Assembly (NCBI RefSeq): GCF_018100905.1
Contig: NZ_JAGJEG010000010.1
Coordinates: 1-64,000 of the forward strand
Length of the DNA: 64,000 bases
Direction: 5' to 3'
DNA from: Pseudoalteromonas sp. MMG010
GTDB lineage: Bacteria; Pseudomonadota; Gammaproteobacteria; Enterobacterales; Alteromonadaceae
Shown: positions 47,658-57,120 of the stretch, piece by piece
How the letters are laid out: each line of letters begins with the position of its first letter
Numbering within the stretch: position 1 is the first letter of the stretch
Translations under genes and position numbers: made by a program
Notes under the pieces: model-generated
Told to the model about the DNA's origin: nothing
The model's input: the letters and a program-made list of their open reading frames with translations, nothing else
The model's database searches: none

Positions 47658-49034
47658 ATGTCTTGGTATTCTATTTTACCGCCGTTGATTGCTATTGCTA
47701 TCGTATTTTGGCGCAAAGAAGTAATAATGGCGCTATTAGTGGCAGTTGCTTCATCCGAATTTTTATTAGCCATACAAGGCGAAGGAAATTCTATATTTGC
47801 AACGTTTTTAAATACCATAGAGCGTATCATTTCGGTGGCAAGCTCACCGGGCAATACCCGTATTTTAATTTTTAGTATAATGATTGGTGCATTACTTGCC
47901 TATATTCGTGAATCGGGAGGGGTGGCGGCCACTGTTAATTTTTTAATGAATAAAGGGGTTGCTAAAAGTAAGCGTCAAGTTGGCTTTTTAACAATGTTTA
48001 CCGGTATCGTGGTATTTATCGAGTCAAACTTAAGTGTCTTAACTTCAGGGATTGTATCACGCGGTTTATTCGACAAGTTTAAAATGAGCCGTGCACGTCT
48101 TGCTTATATTATTGATAGCACCAGTGCGCCAGTGTGTATTTTAATATTACTTAATGGTTGGGGGGCTTTTGTATTAGGCTTACTAGGTAACTACGAGTTA
48201 AATGAAAGCGCTGTGTCGGTATTGTGGGGGAGTGTAGGGTATAATTTTTACGCCATAATCACCCTCGTTATTGTATTTTACACCATTGCGTTTGACAAAG
48301 TTCATGGCCCAATGAAAGACGCCGAGCAAAAGCTAGAGCTACAAAAAACCGAATTAAAAGAAGAAGTAAAAGGTTCTAAAGCCCGCTTTATGTTAGTGCC
48401 ATTATTAACGCTTATAGTGAGTATGGTAGGCTTTATGTTTTACACTGGTAACGGTGAATTGGCACAGGGGAGTGGCTCTAAATCAGTATTATATGCAACC
48501 GTGTTGGCCATTGTCGTAGCGTATTGTTTAATGATTAGCTCACGTAAGTTTAGCCACCATGAATTAGTTGAAACCGGCTTTAAAGGCATGGGTGAGCTAT
48601 TACCATTAGTGAGTATTGTGTTGCTATCACTTACTTTAGGTGCAAGTTTAAAAGAGCTGGGTACCGGTGTATTTGTAGCCTCGCTAGTGGGTGACTACCT
48701 TCCTATTTACCTAATTGTACCGGTACTGTTTTTAACCGGGGCGGTTATGTCGTTTACTACGGGAACATCGTGGGGCACATTTGCCATACTGATCCCCATT
48801 GGCGTACCTCTTATTCAAACCTTAGGGCTACCCCCCTCGCTTGTTGTTGGCGCCATTTTAGGCGGTGGTATCTTTGGCGATCATTGTTCGCCTATATCTG
48901 ATACGAGCGCGGTGTCGGCGCTTGCCTCGGGGTGTGATTTACTTACTCATGTTAAAACACAGCTCCCTTATGCACTATTTGGTGGTGCACTGACGTTTAT
49001 CGCTTACTTTGTTATAAGTATTATCGTGTTATAA
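47658..49034 (+). CDS. NhaC-family Na+/H+ antiporter or symporter
   Basis: A 458-residue polytopic membrane protein with about eleven helices and the NhaC-family motifs FTGIVVFIESNLSVL, TSAPVCILILLNGWG, TGTSWGTFAILIPIG and GGGIFGDHCSPISDTS. Classical members exchange Na+ and H+; others with this signature use Na+ or H+ to move organic substrates such as amino acids. It follows the AmiE-like gene by 178 bases, in which I see a short hairpin (47476-47496) but no strong terminator. It may therefore belong to the peptidoglycan-fragment locus; the substrate is unknown. Confidence 0.85.
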   Translation: MSWYSILPPLIAIAIVFWRKEVIMALLVAVASSEFLLAIQGEGNSIFATFLNTIERIISVASSPGNTRILIFSIMIGALLAYIRESGGVAATVNFLMNKGVAKSKRQVGFLTMFTGIVVFIESNLSVLTSGIVSRGLFDKFKMSRARLAYIIDSTSAPVCILILLNGWGAFVLGLLGNYELNESAVSVLWGSVGYNFYAIITLVIVFYTIAFDKVHGPMKDAEQKLELQKTELKEEVKGSKARFMLVPLLTLIVSMVGFMFYTGNGELAQGSGSKSVLYATVLAIVVAYCLMISSRKFSHHELVETGFKGMGELLPLVSIVLLSLTLGASLKELGTGVFVASLVGDYLPIYLIVPVLFLTGAVMSFTTGTSWGTFAILIPIGVPLIQTLGLPPSLVVGAILGGGIFGDHCSPISDTSAVSALASGCDLLTHVKTQLPYALFGGALTFIAYFVISIIVL

Positions 49035-49051
49035 ATTATAAATACACGTAT

Positions 49052-49093
49052 TTAAAAAACCACAAAGCCTGCTTAATCGCAGGCTTTGTGGTT
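49052..49093 (-). terminator. Terminator of chemoreceptor gene
   Basis: Perfect 15-bp stem AACCACAAAGCCTGC/GCAGGCTTTGTGGTT with 6-nt loop. On the minus strand it is followed by TTTTTTAAA. On the plus strand it lacks a T run, so it may only partly stop the NhaC transcript. Confidence 0.88.
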
Positions 49094-49161
49094 AATGAAA
49101 CAAATAATGTAGGGTTTATTTATTATGTGGGGATGTAAACATAACTTTTAGTAATTAAACA

Positions 49162-50784
49162 TTACACTTTAAAACGTGCAACTAACGCATTAAGTTGGCT
49201 AGCAAATTGAGCGAGTTCGGTTGTTGCTATATTCATGTTTTCTGCACCAATACCAGTTTGATGAGACAATTCTTTTATTTCAATAACTTGCTTACTTACA
49301 TCAGCGGCAACGGCATTTTGTTGCTCACTGGCACAAGCAATTTGCGAATTCATATCGATAATTTGATGGACCGCTTCTTTTATTTCTGACAATGATTGTT
49401 GTACATCAACGGTTTGGGTAACGATATTATCAGCGCGTTTGCGCCCTGTGAGCATTGCCTCAACGGATGCTTGCGCTTGCGCTTGTGCTTTGGTGATTCT
49501 TTCTTCTATTTCGGCTGTTGATTTTTGCGTATTCGATGCTAAGTTTCTAACCTCTCCAGCTACAACTGAAAAGCCTCGGCCAAATTCTCCGGCACGTGCA
49601 GCCTCTATTGCCGCATTGAGTGCCAGTAAATTGGTTTGCTCCGAAATCCCTTTAATAACAGCCAATATACCGGTTATATCTTGGGTGCTTTGTGCAAGTT
49701 CAGTAATAATAGCTGATGCCTTTTCAAGGTCATCCGATAGACTGGTGGCGCCAGTAAACGATTGCTCTGCTTTTAACGCACCTGCATCAACAAGTGTGCG
49801 AGCTGATTCACTCGCGTTGGCAGCAATATGGGTGCTACGTGCAACATCGGCAGTGGTTGCTTGCATTTGATTTATAGCCGTAGCAACTTGCTCAGTGGCT
49901 TTATCTTGTTCTAATAAATTATTTTTTGTTTGGGTGGATATTAAAGCAAGCGCTTCAGAGGCATTGGCTTGAGATGAAGCCGAGGTTGAAATTTCTGCCA
50001 TCATGACTTTTAACTTTTTAACCATAAGTTGCATTGCAGAGTAAATGCCTGTTGCATGTTCTTTCTGATTAAAGTGCATGCTTAAGTCACCCTCGGCAAT
50101 TTTATGTGTCAGTGTTTCTATTTCGCTAGGCTCTCCTCCAATGGGCTTTAAAATAGAGAGCGAAATACGCCATGTCAGAATAATGGCCAATATAATACCA
50201 ACAAGCACTAAACACAGCAGATTAAAGATTGCCGATTTACCCTGAGTTAATGATTTATTTGTAAATTCGTTGGCTTTGTTGGCAGCAAATAACTCAAGCG
50301 CAAGGAGTTGTTCGTTTAATTGGGTTATATAATTATCGCCTTCTTGTTGGGATATGTTTATGCCTTTGTCGTATTCACCTTGCTTTATTAATGTAATGAC
50401 TTTGTTTCTTATTGGAGTCCAAGCAATAAACTGTTGTTTAATAGCGTGTATTTCAGATTTATTACCAAGGTAACGTTCTTCAAGTACTGAAAAAAGTTGT
50501 AAGGTTTCTTGTTCTATTTCATTAATGTGTTGTGTTGTTTCGTTGATAGGCTTTGATGCATTTTTAGAAGTGATATCCTTCATTAGGTTGTCTATGGTGA
50601 TAACATTTTTACCAATTTTGCTAATAGACACACTAACAGTAAAAGGATGCTTATATAGTAATTGTGTAAAGCTCGACAACATTTGCATTTCTTTTACTGC
50701 AAAGCCCGTCATAATTAATAAAATAGCAATAAGAATAAAGTAAGATGTTCCTAAACGCTTCCCTAATGACAAATTGTCGAACAT
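49162..50784 (-). CDS. Methyl-accepting chemotaxis protein
   Basis: A 540-residue chemoreceptor: N-terminal helix (about 10-30), periplasmic four-helix-bundle-like sensor (about 31-185), second helix (about 187-210), HAMP (about 212-265) and cytoplasmic signalling domain with the invariant hairpin tip [19 protein letters not shown] (about 380-398). It should control CheA/CheW activity. The ligand is unknown, and no chemotaxis genes are adjacent, as is normal for orphan receptors. Confidence 0.94.
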   Translation of the reverse strand: MFDNLSLGKRLGTSYFILIAILLIMTGFAVKEMQMLSSFTQLLYKHPFTVSVSISKIGKNVITIDNLMKDITSKNASKPINETTQHINEIEQETLQLFSVLEERYLGNKSEIHAIKQQFIAWTPIRNKVITLIKQGEYDKGINISQQEGDNYITQLNEQLLALELFAANKANEFTNKSLTQGKSAIFNLLCLVLVGIILAIILTWRISLSILKPIGGEPSEIETLTHKIAEGDLSMHFNQKEHATGIYSAMQLMVKKLKVMMAEISTSASSQANASEALALISTQTKNNLLEQDKATEQVATAINQMQATTADVARSTHIAANASESARTLVDAGALKAEQSFTGATSLSDDLEKASAIITELAQSTQDITGILAVIKGISEQTNLLALNAAIEAARAGEFGRGFSVVAGEVRNLASNTQKSTAEIEERITKAQAQAQASVEAMLTGRKRADNIVTQTVDVQQSLSEIKEAVHQIIDMNSQIACASEQQNAVAADVSKQVIEIKELSHQTGIGAENMNIATTELAQFASQLNALVARFKV

Positions 50785-51121
50785 ATTATTTCCTAAATTG
50801 AATACTTAAAAATGACTTGATTATGATTAAAATACAAAAATAATGGGTCTATTATTTTATAAATTATATACCGTATTAAATAATAGACCGTAAGAGTGAA
50901 ATAAAAATTCTATGCATGGCGATAATTTTGGATTAACAGCGTATAACGCAAATTTCATTAAAATGTGGGGATAATCAAGGTCGGTTATTTAGTTGGGTAT
51001 AAAACGGGGCGCTATAATAGCGCAATTATCACCGGTAGCGATGATTATAGTTAGAGCTCGTTAAACAGGTAATTATCCTTTTTATAAAAAAGAATAATTA
51101 CCTTATATTTAATGTTATTTG
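50785..51121. other. Gene-free stretch between chemoreceptor and TonB receptor
   Basis: AT-rich, no convincing ORF. Notable elements are a palindrome around a consensus -10 box, GCGCTATAATAGCGC (51009-51023), and the inverted repeat AGGTAATTAT/ATAATTACCT (51068-51077, 51094-51103), which probably ends the minus-strand TonB receptor transcript. The chemoreceptor promoter should lie in the left part. Confidence 0.55.
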
Positions 51122-53422
51122 TTAAAAAGCAAAAGACACTGAAGCGACCACGGTTCGTGGGGTGCCAATATTGATTCTCAAATCACCACCACTTGCCGAA
51201 TAATACTCTTCGTCAAACGCATTTTTTACAGCTAACTGCAATCTAACTGTGCCATCCGATCCTAAACCTGGCGTGGCAAGTGTATACCAAGCCGATAAAT
51301 CAACGAGGTTATAGCCGTCTAATGTGTAAGTATTGCTATCATCACCAAATCTATCATCAACAAAGAAGTAACCGCCACCTAGGCCTAGACCTTCTAAAGC
51401 ACCTCCTTGAAATTCGTATGATGCCCATATGTTAAATGTATTTTCGGCAACATTACGTGGCTTATTACCTTTAACACCGTCTACTTCTAGTTCTGCATCG
51501 GTAAATGCATAACCGGCTATGATATTCATGCCTTCAGTGGGTTGTCCTGAAATAGAGAGCTCAATCCCTTCTGAAGTTTGGCCATCTCGTAGCACGGCCA
51601 CTCCATTTTCTGAAGTGAGCACGTTCGTTTTTTGAATGTCATAAACAGAAATACTAGATTGTAAGCGGCCTTCAAAAAACTCCGCCTTAACGCCTAATTC
51701 AAATTGTTCAGAATTTTCAGGGTCAAACTGCTCGGTATTGCTAACGTCGGTATCAGCAGCGCTATCGTTAGGTGCAAATGCTTCTGAATAACTAGCGAAT
51801 ATAGAGGCATTTGGCATTAGTTTATAGTTTATAGCCAATTGAGGAGAGAAAGCAGATGTTGCATCTAAATCAAAATCTACACCAGTACTTGCACCATTAG
51901 TGAATGCAGTAATGCCATCACTATAACCACTTTTAACTGAATCAAAACGGCCACCTATTAATACGCCTAACTTATCAGTTAATACTAAGTAGTCATTAAT
52001 AAAAAATCCGTAATCTTCTGAAGTGAAAGTACGCCTTGCAAAGTCATCCGCATTTAAATCCGTTGGTAAATTACCATATACAGGGTTACTTATATCGAAT
52101 AAGGGAATACCACTAAAACCAAATGCGGCAGGTAAACCATCTGAATTAACTGATTCTACAAAGTTATCTTTGCGTTCATAATCGCGGTAGCTTCCACCTA
52201 TGGCTATTTTATGAGTAACGTTACCCGTTTGTATTTCACCTGTCACTATGGTGTTTAAATATAAAACATCAACGTCAGCATTTTGGTTACCGTCTGTTCT
52301 ACGAATCAAGAAAACTTGATCTGTTGGATCATCAAATACACCCGTTAAGCCTTCATTTATATTTGTAGCAATATCTGCAGGGCTTTGAAACTCGATAAAA
52401 CCATCATCGCTGATTGGGCCATCGGCATCAAAAACAGCAACAGCTAACGGTCTTGCTTGTAAATCATTAGCAGAGCTGGCTTCATAAGCTGCACTAAAGC
52501 GCATATTCCAATTGTCGCTTAATTCTTGCTCTACTGTTGCGTCAAAAAAGTTGAAGTTACTTTCGAATACTTCGTAGTCTTCACCAAAACGAGTTGATAG
52601 AGGGATATCAAGTAACTCATTTACGACAACTCGACCATCTAATGTTGGAACAGTGATTGTGCCTCGATCGAGTGGTCTTGATTCATCACGGTATTCGTAT
52701 GATAAATTTAGGCGCGTTGTTGGCGCTAAATCAAAGGTACCTGAGATTGAAAGTGTGTCACGATCAATATCGGTAAAATCACGAAATGATTCAGCATCTT
52801 GTATAGAGCCTACAACACGAATAGCTGCATTTTCATTAATTGGCGTAGACCAATCAAGCAAAGCGAAACGGTCATTATATGAACCCAAGCGAGCCTCACC
52901 GGCAAAGCGCTCTTCAGCTAATGGCTTTTTAGTTGCAATATCAACAAGTCCACCAGGCTCTACTTGGCCGTAAGTGATTGATGCCGGACCTTTTACCACT
53001 TGGGTGTATTCAACATTAGATAGGTTCGTTTTAAAATTGGTCGCACGGCGAAAACCATCGCGGTATACGGTATTACGTCTAAATCCACGAATTAAAAAAT
53101 CATCATTCGTGCCACCAAATCCATCACCGAGTGAAACACCTGGGGTGTTTCGTAATGCTTCAGCTAAATCGGTAATTTTTTGGTCCAAAATAAGTTGTTC
53201 AGGAATAATACTCACAACACGAGGCAGCTCTAAAAAGTCAACTGAGAAGCCAGTTAGAGATGATGATTCTTTGATCACATAACGAGATTGAGCAGTACCT
53301 GTTACACTTATTCTTTCAATATCATTATTTTGCGCTTGGTTATCAGTTGCATTTTGAGCATAGGCAAGTTGGCAACTACACATTAGCGTAGTTAATAGAA
53401 AAGCCTTTTTTTTATGTTTCAT
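51122..53422 (-). CDS. TonB-dependent siderophore receptor
   Basis: A 766-residue outer-membrane receptor with a signal peptide (to AYAQ, about 23), TonB-box-like IERISVTGT, a plug domain (about 60-170; VKGPASITYGQVEPGG) and a barrel ending in SFAF. The plug and barrel look like the siderophore-receptor subfamily (FhuE/Fiu/FpvA group) and differ from the receptor at 5431. There is no long N-terminal signalling domain, so it should not act through FecR-type surface signalling. It lies 104 bases downstream of the PepSY gene with a Fur-like box between them, so it has its own iron-regulated promoter. AAGGA precedes the ATG. Confidence 0.92.
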   Translation of the reverse strand: MKHKKKAFLLTTLMCSCQLAYAQNATDNQAQNNDIERISVTGTAQSRYVIKESSSLTGFSVDFLELPRVVSIIPEQLILDQKITDLAEALRNTPGVSLGDGFGGTNDDFLIRGFRRNTVYRDGFRRATNFKTNLSNVEYTQVVKGPASITYGQVEPGGLVDIATKKPLAEERFAGEARLGSYNDRFALLDWSTPINENAAIRVVGSIQDAESFRDFTDIDRDTLSISGTFDLAPTTRLNLSYEYRDESRPLDRGTITVPTLDGRVVVNELLDIPLSTRFGEDYEVFESNFNFFDATVEQELSDNWNMRFSAAYEASSANDLQARPLAVAVFDADGPISDDGFIEFQSPADIATNINEGLTGVFDDPTDQVFLIRRTDGNQNADVDVLYLNTIVTGEIQTGNVTHKIAIGGSYRDYERKDNFVESVNSDGLPAAFGFSGIPLFDISNPVYGNLPTDLNADDFARRTFTSEDYGFFINDYLVLTDKLGVLIGGRFDSVKSGYSDGITAFTNGASTGVDFDLDATSAFSPQLAINYKLMPNASIFASYSEAFAPNDSAADTDVSNTEQFDPENSEQFELGVKAEFFEGRLQSSISVYDIQKTNVLTSENGVAVLRDGQTSEGIELSISGQPTEGMNIIAGYAFTDAELEVDGVKGNKPRNVAENTFNIWASYEFQGGALEGLGLGGGYFFVDDRFGDDSNTYTLDGYNLVDLSAWYTLATPGLGSDGTVRLQLAVKNAFDEEYYSASGGDLRINIGTPRTVVASVSFAF

Positions 53423-53460
53423 GTTATTCCTTAAGGTAATTATTTTTAAATCTATTTAGT

Positions 53461-53479
53461 AATGATAGTTATTTTCATT
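53461..53479 (-). promoter_or_regulatory. Fur-like box before TonB siderophore receptor
   Basis: AATGATAGTTATTTTCATT is a near-consensus Fur site, 39 bases upstream of the receptor start on the minus strand. A second weaker AT-rich match (AATGTCATTATCAATT) lies at about 53503-53518. Confidence 0.75.
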
Positions 53480-53526
53480 AAGGTTCTTGGCGTAGACCGG
53501 AACAATGTCATTATCAATTCAATTTT

Positions 53527-55077
53527 TTACAATACTTCTGTTATTTCTTGAGCTGTAGGGGGTTTATTTAATTTAAATGTATGATCGACACCCGAGGGAA
53601 ATGTCACTTTTAATTTTAGGTTGTCGTAGTCCATGCTACTTTCATTTGGCAATACTTTTTGAAAAATCGTGGTAGAGGAAAACGTCTTAGGGTTTAGTTT
53701 AAAGCTATTGCCAAGTGTATCGATAGCATAGACCGACTCTATTATTGGAAAACCATGGGGGTGAGTAATATTCACTTTTAAGGTATCACTACTTTCACCT
53801 TTTTTTAAGGTGCCTATCATCGTAAATCCGTTAAAAAGCGCGTTACTTTTTGCTAAATATTGGCTCGGTTCTGGATTGTGATTCTCCTTCTTAACATAGA
53901 TAAAACCGGCAACCATAACCAAAATTAAAATGGGAAATGTTTTAATTTGGGCAGTTGATAAACGAGCGCTTTTTAAGCGTTTATAAGTCATTAACACACC
54001 GGTGATTGACATCCCTGTTAGCATAATGCCAAAAATAAACCAAATAACTTTAGTAGTAAGCTTACCTAAATTACCAAAATGCAAAGGGTCAGCCGTTTCA
54101 TTAATATAGGCAGCCGTAGACAGGTCTGTTGATTTTTGAACCTTAATTATTGAGCCGTCTTCGGGGTCAATAAATACACGGTTAGCACGTGAGCGGACCA
54201 ATATATCGTTAGTATTACCAAGTACAGTAATTGCTTGAGATACCGAAGTGGGATATAAAATTTGCACCGGCTCCCAATTTGGGAAAGCGGCTTTTGCATT
54301 TTTTATAAATTCACTGGCTGGAATAATATCTAAAGTATCACCAAACTCTTGTATTCGTTCAATGCTAGGACCTGGGCGCGCAGGCTCAAAACTACTTTTA
54401 GCAACTAAAGAGCCAAACTCCACTAAGTACCAAATGGCAGTCACAACCATTAATATAATAAACCAAGTTGCCCAAATACCAGATACTTTATGTAAATCAC
54501 TTAATACTACTCTGGCGCCTTGATTTGTACGAAAGCGCAGCGCTGATTTTTTTAGTCTGCCCGTGGTTTTTAAACCAGAATATAATGAAATTAAAAGTAC
54601 AATAGCGAGTGAGCCGGTTATAGGTAAACCAATAAAGCTAGGCATAAAAAAGTAGCGATGTAAGTCTCTAAAAAAACGCTGAACAGTTAAAAAATCAGTG
54701 GTGCCAGTCACTTTCCCTGTCCATTGATTAATATGAACAAAGTAGCGGGTGCCATCGGCTCTTAAAAAAGTAGCTCGGTATGCAAAGTAGTCACTTTCAC
54801 CTTCAGTGAAAATAGTTAACATGTCATCAGGGTTTGCCGCTGCTTTAACGTTTTTTTCTAATGTACCCCAAGGCACTTTTATTGTTGCGGGAGTCACCCG
54901 CATATCGTCTTGTATTAGCCAATCTATTTCGTGAGAAAGTGTTGCAATAGTCCCTGTTGCAAGTAATAGGGTCATTAAAAAAGCAAGATTAAAGCCCAAC
55001 CAAGCATGAATATCGTATAACCGACGCTTTTTGTTTTTAGGTTTAGCTATGCAGTTTTCTGCATTATCTGTATTCAT
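53527..55077 (-). CDS. PepSY-associated transmembrane protein (PiuB-like)
   Basis: A 516-residue inner-membrane protein with an N-terminal helix (about 30-50), a PepSY-like periplasmic part, conserved His-containing segments (DLHRYFFMPSF, LSDLHKVSGIWATWF, PLHFGNLG) and more helices. Unlike the paralogue at 8082 it ends in a soluble beta-rich domain of about 120 residues. The start at 55077 is supported by AAGGG five bases before it; a longer reading frame starting upstream lacks this. It is probably iron-regulated and functions with the downstream siderophore receptor, perhaps in reductive release of iron (inference). Confidence 0.87.
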   Translation of the reverse strand: MNTDNAENCIAKPKNKKRRLYDIHAWLGFNLAFLMTLLLATGTIATLSHEIDWLIQDDMRVTPATIKVPWGTLEKNVKAAANPDDMLTIFTEGESDYFAYRATFLRADGTRYFVHINQWTGKVTGTTDFLTVQRFFRDLHRYFFMPSFIGLPITGSLAIVLLISLYSGLKTTGRLKKSALRFRTNQGARVVLSDLHKVSGIWATWFIILMVVTAIWYLVEFGSLVAKSSFEPARPGPSIERIQEFGDTLDIIPASEFIKNAKAAFPNWEPVQILYPTSVSQAITVLGNTNDILVRSRANRVFIDPEDGSIIKVQKSTDLSTAAYINETADPLHFGNLGKLTTKVIWFIFGIMLTGMSITGVLMTYKRLKSARLSTAQIKTFPILILVMVAGFIYVKKENHNPEPSQYLAKSNALFNGFTMIGTLKKGESSDTLKVNITHPHGFPIIESVYAIDTLGNSFKLNPKTFSSTTIFQKVLPNESSMDYDNLKLKVTFPSGVDHTFKLNKPPTAQEITEVL

Positions 55078-55137
55078 GAGATCCCTTAAATAAAAAGTCA
55101 TCAGTTATATTGAGTGTAAAATCGCCGGCATAATAGT

Positions 55138-55162
55138 GTAAATAGCTATCATTAACAATTAT
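55138..55162 (-). promoter_or_regulatory. Possible Fur site before PepSY gene
   Basis: On the minus strand TTAATGATAGCTATTTAC shows several NATWAT-like hexamers. The match is weaker than the other two Fur boxes, but the place, 60-85 bases upstream of the PepSY start, is right. Confidence 0.45.
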
Positions 55163-55273
55163 ATGAGATGAAATGTTATAAATTTGTGTTACTTGCTTAT
55201 GCTAGAACAAACTCCTCGCTTTAGTTACAATGGTTAATTGATAAATTTTAGTGTTTAATTTTATTAGGCTGTT

Positions 55274-55780
55274 ATGCAACTGATTCAAATTGATAAAGCG
55301 CGTTACCGAAAACATCTAAATCGTGTTATTGCAGGCTGTGCGGCGGGTCTTGCCGTAGGCAGTTTAGCTATTTCACAAACGTTTATTTTGTTATTTCCAG
55401 ATGAAAGCGGTAGTCATTTTCATTGGAACTTAACCGGGGTGGTTATAAGTAGTTTAGCGATTGCGTGGTTGTTAAATAAATACCGTCATCACGACTTTAT
55501 GACCGAAGTTGTGTATGTATGGGAGTTAAAGCAAGCGCTTAATAAAATAACGCGCAAAATGCCAAAATTAAAAGCAGCAGGGCGTGAAGGGCATGCCGAT
55601 GCATTGCTCGCTATTCATTATAGTTATGCCGGTTCAAGGCTTTTATGGCAGTTAGACGATAATACAATTACATTAGATGATTTGGCGATTAAACAAACTG
55701 AGCTCGATAGTGTGGCCAGTAAATATAATCTTACGCTTAATGCCGATGATTATAATGACAATATTTTAAAACAGTTTTAG
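55274..55780 (+). CDS. DUF3087 family membrane protein
   Basis: A 168-residue protein with two membrane helices near the N-terminus (about 18-38 and 48-67), then a cytoplasmic helical part (about 75-165). IDKARYRKHLNRV, the F-W-N-L-x-G-V pattern between the helices and WELKQALNKITRKM match DUF3087 as I remember it. Function unknown. It is followed by the LMW phosphatase gene after 28 bases, possibly in one operon. Confidence 0.75.
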   Translation: MQLIQIDKARYRKHLNRVIAGCAAGLAVGSLAISQTFILLFPDESGSHFHWNLTGVVISSLAIAWLLNKYRHHDFMTEVVYVWELKQALNKITRKMPKLKAAGREGHADALLAIHYSYAGSRLLWQLDDNTITLDDLAIKQTELDSVASKYNLTLNADDYNDNILKQF

Positions 55781-55808
55781 CGCTGTTTTTCGCAAATTGG
55801 AATCAACA

Positions 55809-56258
55809 ATGAAAAAAATATTAATAGTTTGTTTGGGTAATATTTGTCGCTCGCCAACTGCTGAGGCTGTTTTAAAAGCCAGAGCGAATATATTAGGCGT
55901 TGCTATTGTTGTTGATTCAGCAGGTACTATTGGTTACCACGAAGGTAATCAGCCCGATTCTCGCTCTATGGCTGCAGGAGAAAAGCGAGGGTATAGCTTT
56001 AAAGGTATTACTTCGCGTAAGGTATGTAGCCATGATTTTGACGAATTTGATTTGATTTTAGCTGCAGATGAGCAAAATTTTGCAGATTTAAAAACATTGT
56101 GCTCCTCTCATTTTCACTACAAGCTGGCACTTTTTTTACAGTATGGTGAGCAAACGCAAAGTGCGATCCCTGATCCTTATTACGGTGGCAGTGATGGATT
56201 TGAAAAGGTACTTGATTTAATTGAAGCGGCAAGTGATAAAATTTTACAGAAAATTTAA
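55809..56258 (+). CDS. Low-molecular-weight protein-tyrosine phosphatase
   Basis: A 149-residue cytoplasmic phosphatase. The P-loop CLGNICRS (about 8-15) follows the C-x5-R-S rule, and the C-terminal IPDPYYGG provides the general acid Asp. The ATG at 55809 is used rather than TTG at 55797; GGA at 55799 is then the ribosome site. Some members regulate capsule/exopolysaccharide tyrosine kinases, but no such genes are beside this one. Confidence 0.93.
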   Translation: MKKILIVCLGNICRSPTAEAVLKARANILGVAIVVDSAGTIGYHEGNQPDSRSMAAGEKRGYSFKGITSRKVCSHDFDEFDLILAADEQNFADLKTLCSSHFHYKLALFLQYGEQTQSAIPDPYYGGSDGFEKVLDLIEAASDKILQKI

Positions 56259-56358
56259 ATAAGTCGTGTTAATTCGCACACGCAATCGTTGAAAAAATAG
56301 AAAACCGTCGCCATATAGTTGGCATTACAGCTGTACTTCGACCTAACGTTAAACTTTT

Positions 56359-56371
56359 GTGATAGTATCAC
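56359..56371. promoter_or_regulatory. Perfect palindrome before ribA
   Basis: GTGATA-G-TATCAC, a 6-1-6 dyad 38 bases upstream of the ribA start. It could be an operator, but I do not know a matching regulator. It is not a CRP site, because that spacing would be 6 and not 5 after TGTGA. Confidence 0.35.
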
Positions 56372-56408
56372 TTTATCGTGTTGAAGTTATTTAATTTTTG
56401 GATTTGTC

Positions 56409-57032
56409 GTGGCGCAAGTAAGAGCAAGAGTCCAACTTAGTGTTGGTAAAAATAGTGATATCCCCGCAGAGATAGTTTCATTTAGTGACCTAAAAGATGG
56501 TCAAGAGCATATTGCTATGGTGTTTAATAATGCGGATACCGAGCAAGATGTGCCGTTGATTCGTATGCACTCAGAATGTTTAACAGGCGATGTATTTCAT
56601 TCATCGCGCTGTGATTGTGGTGAGCAACTAAATGAATGCATTGAAATGATGCATCAACAAGGTGGTGTTTTATTATACTTACGCCAAGAAGGTCGTGGTA
56701 TTGGTTTGTATAACAAAATTGATGCGTATGTTTTACAATCTCAAGGCATGAACACCTACGAAGCAAATAACCATTTAGGATTTGCCGACGATTTACGGGA
56801 TTTTTCTGATGCGGTATTAATGTTAAGTGCACTTAATGTAAGCCATGTGAAATTAATGACCAATAATCCTAAAAAAATAAATGCGTTAAAAGATGCGGGT
56901 ATTCAAGTTGATGATGTGATTGGAACGCATGCTCATATCAAGGCGGGGCTTGCGGGAAATAAAGCGTATTTAGAAACCAAAATTAAGCATGGCTCGCACA
57001 TGCTTGATATTAAAAAAATTAAAAAAAGTTAG
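56409..57032 (+). CDS. ribA: GTP cyclohydrolase II RibA
   Basis: A 207-residue enzyme that opens GTP in the first step of riboflavin synthesis. Zinc ligands C-x10-C-x-C appear in [17 protein letters not shown], and the [14 protein letters not shown] and [11 protein letters not shown] motifs are complete. It starts at GTG. It is the stand-alone form, without the RibB domain. No FMN riboswitch is visible upstream, as expected when ribA is not part of the main rib operon. Confidence 0.96.
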   Translation: MAQVRARVQLSVGKNSDIPAEIVSFSDLKDGQEHIAMVFNNADTEQDVPLIRMHSECLTGDVFHSSRCDCGEQLNECIEMMHQQGGVLLYLRQEGRGIGLYNKIDAYVLQSQGMNTYEANNHLGFADDLRDFSDAVLMLSALNVSHVKLMTNNPKKINALKDAGIQVDDVIGTHAHIKAGLAGNKAYLETKIKHGSHMLDIKKIKKS

Positions 57033-57120
57033 TTTTCAGCTTATTTAATTACCTAATATCTATTAATCCTCCCTAGCGCCAAGTTATACTTGGCGTGTTT
57101 GTTTTATTTAAAGAGTGACT

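Noticed and set aside
56356..56373. CRP site upstream of ribA
   Set aside because: TGTGA and TCAC halves are only 5 bases apart, while CRP needs 6, and the right half is incomplete.
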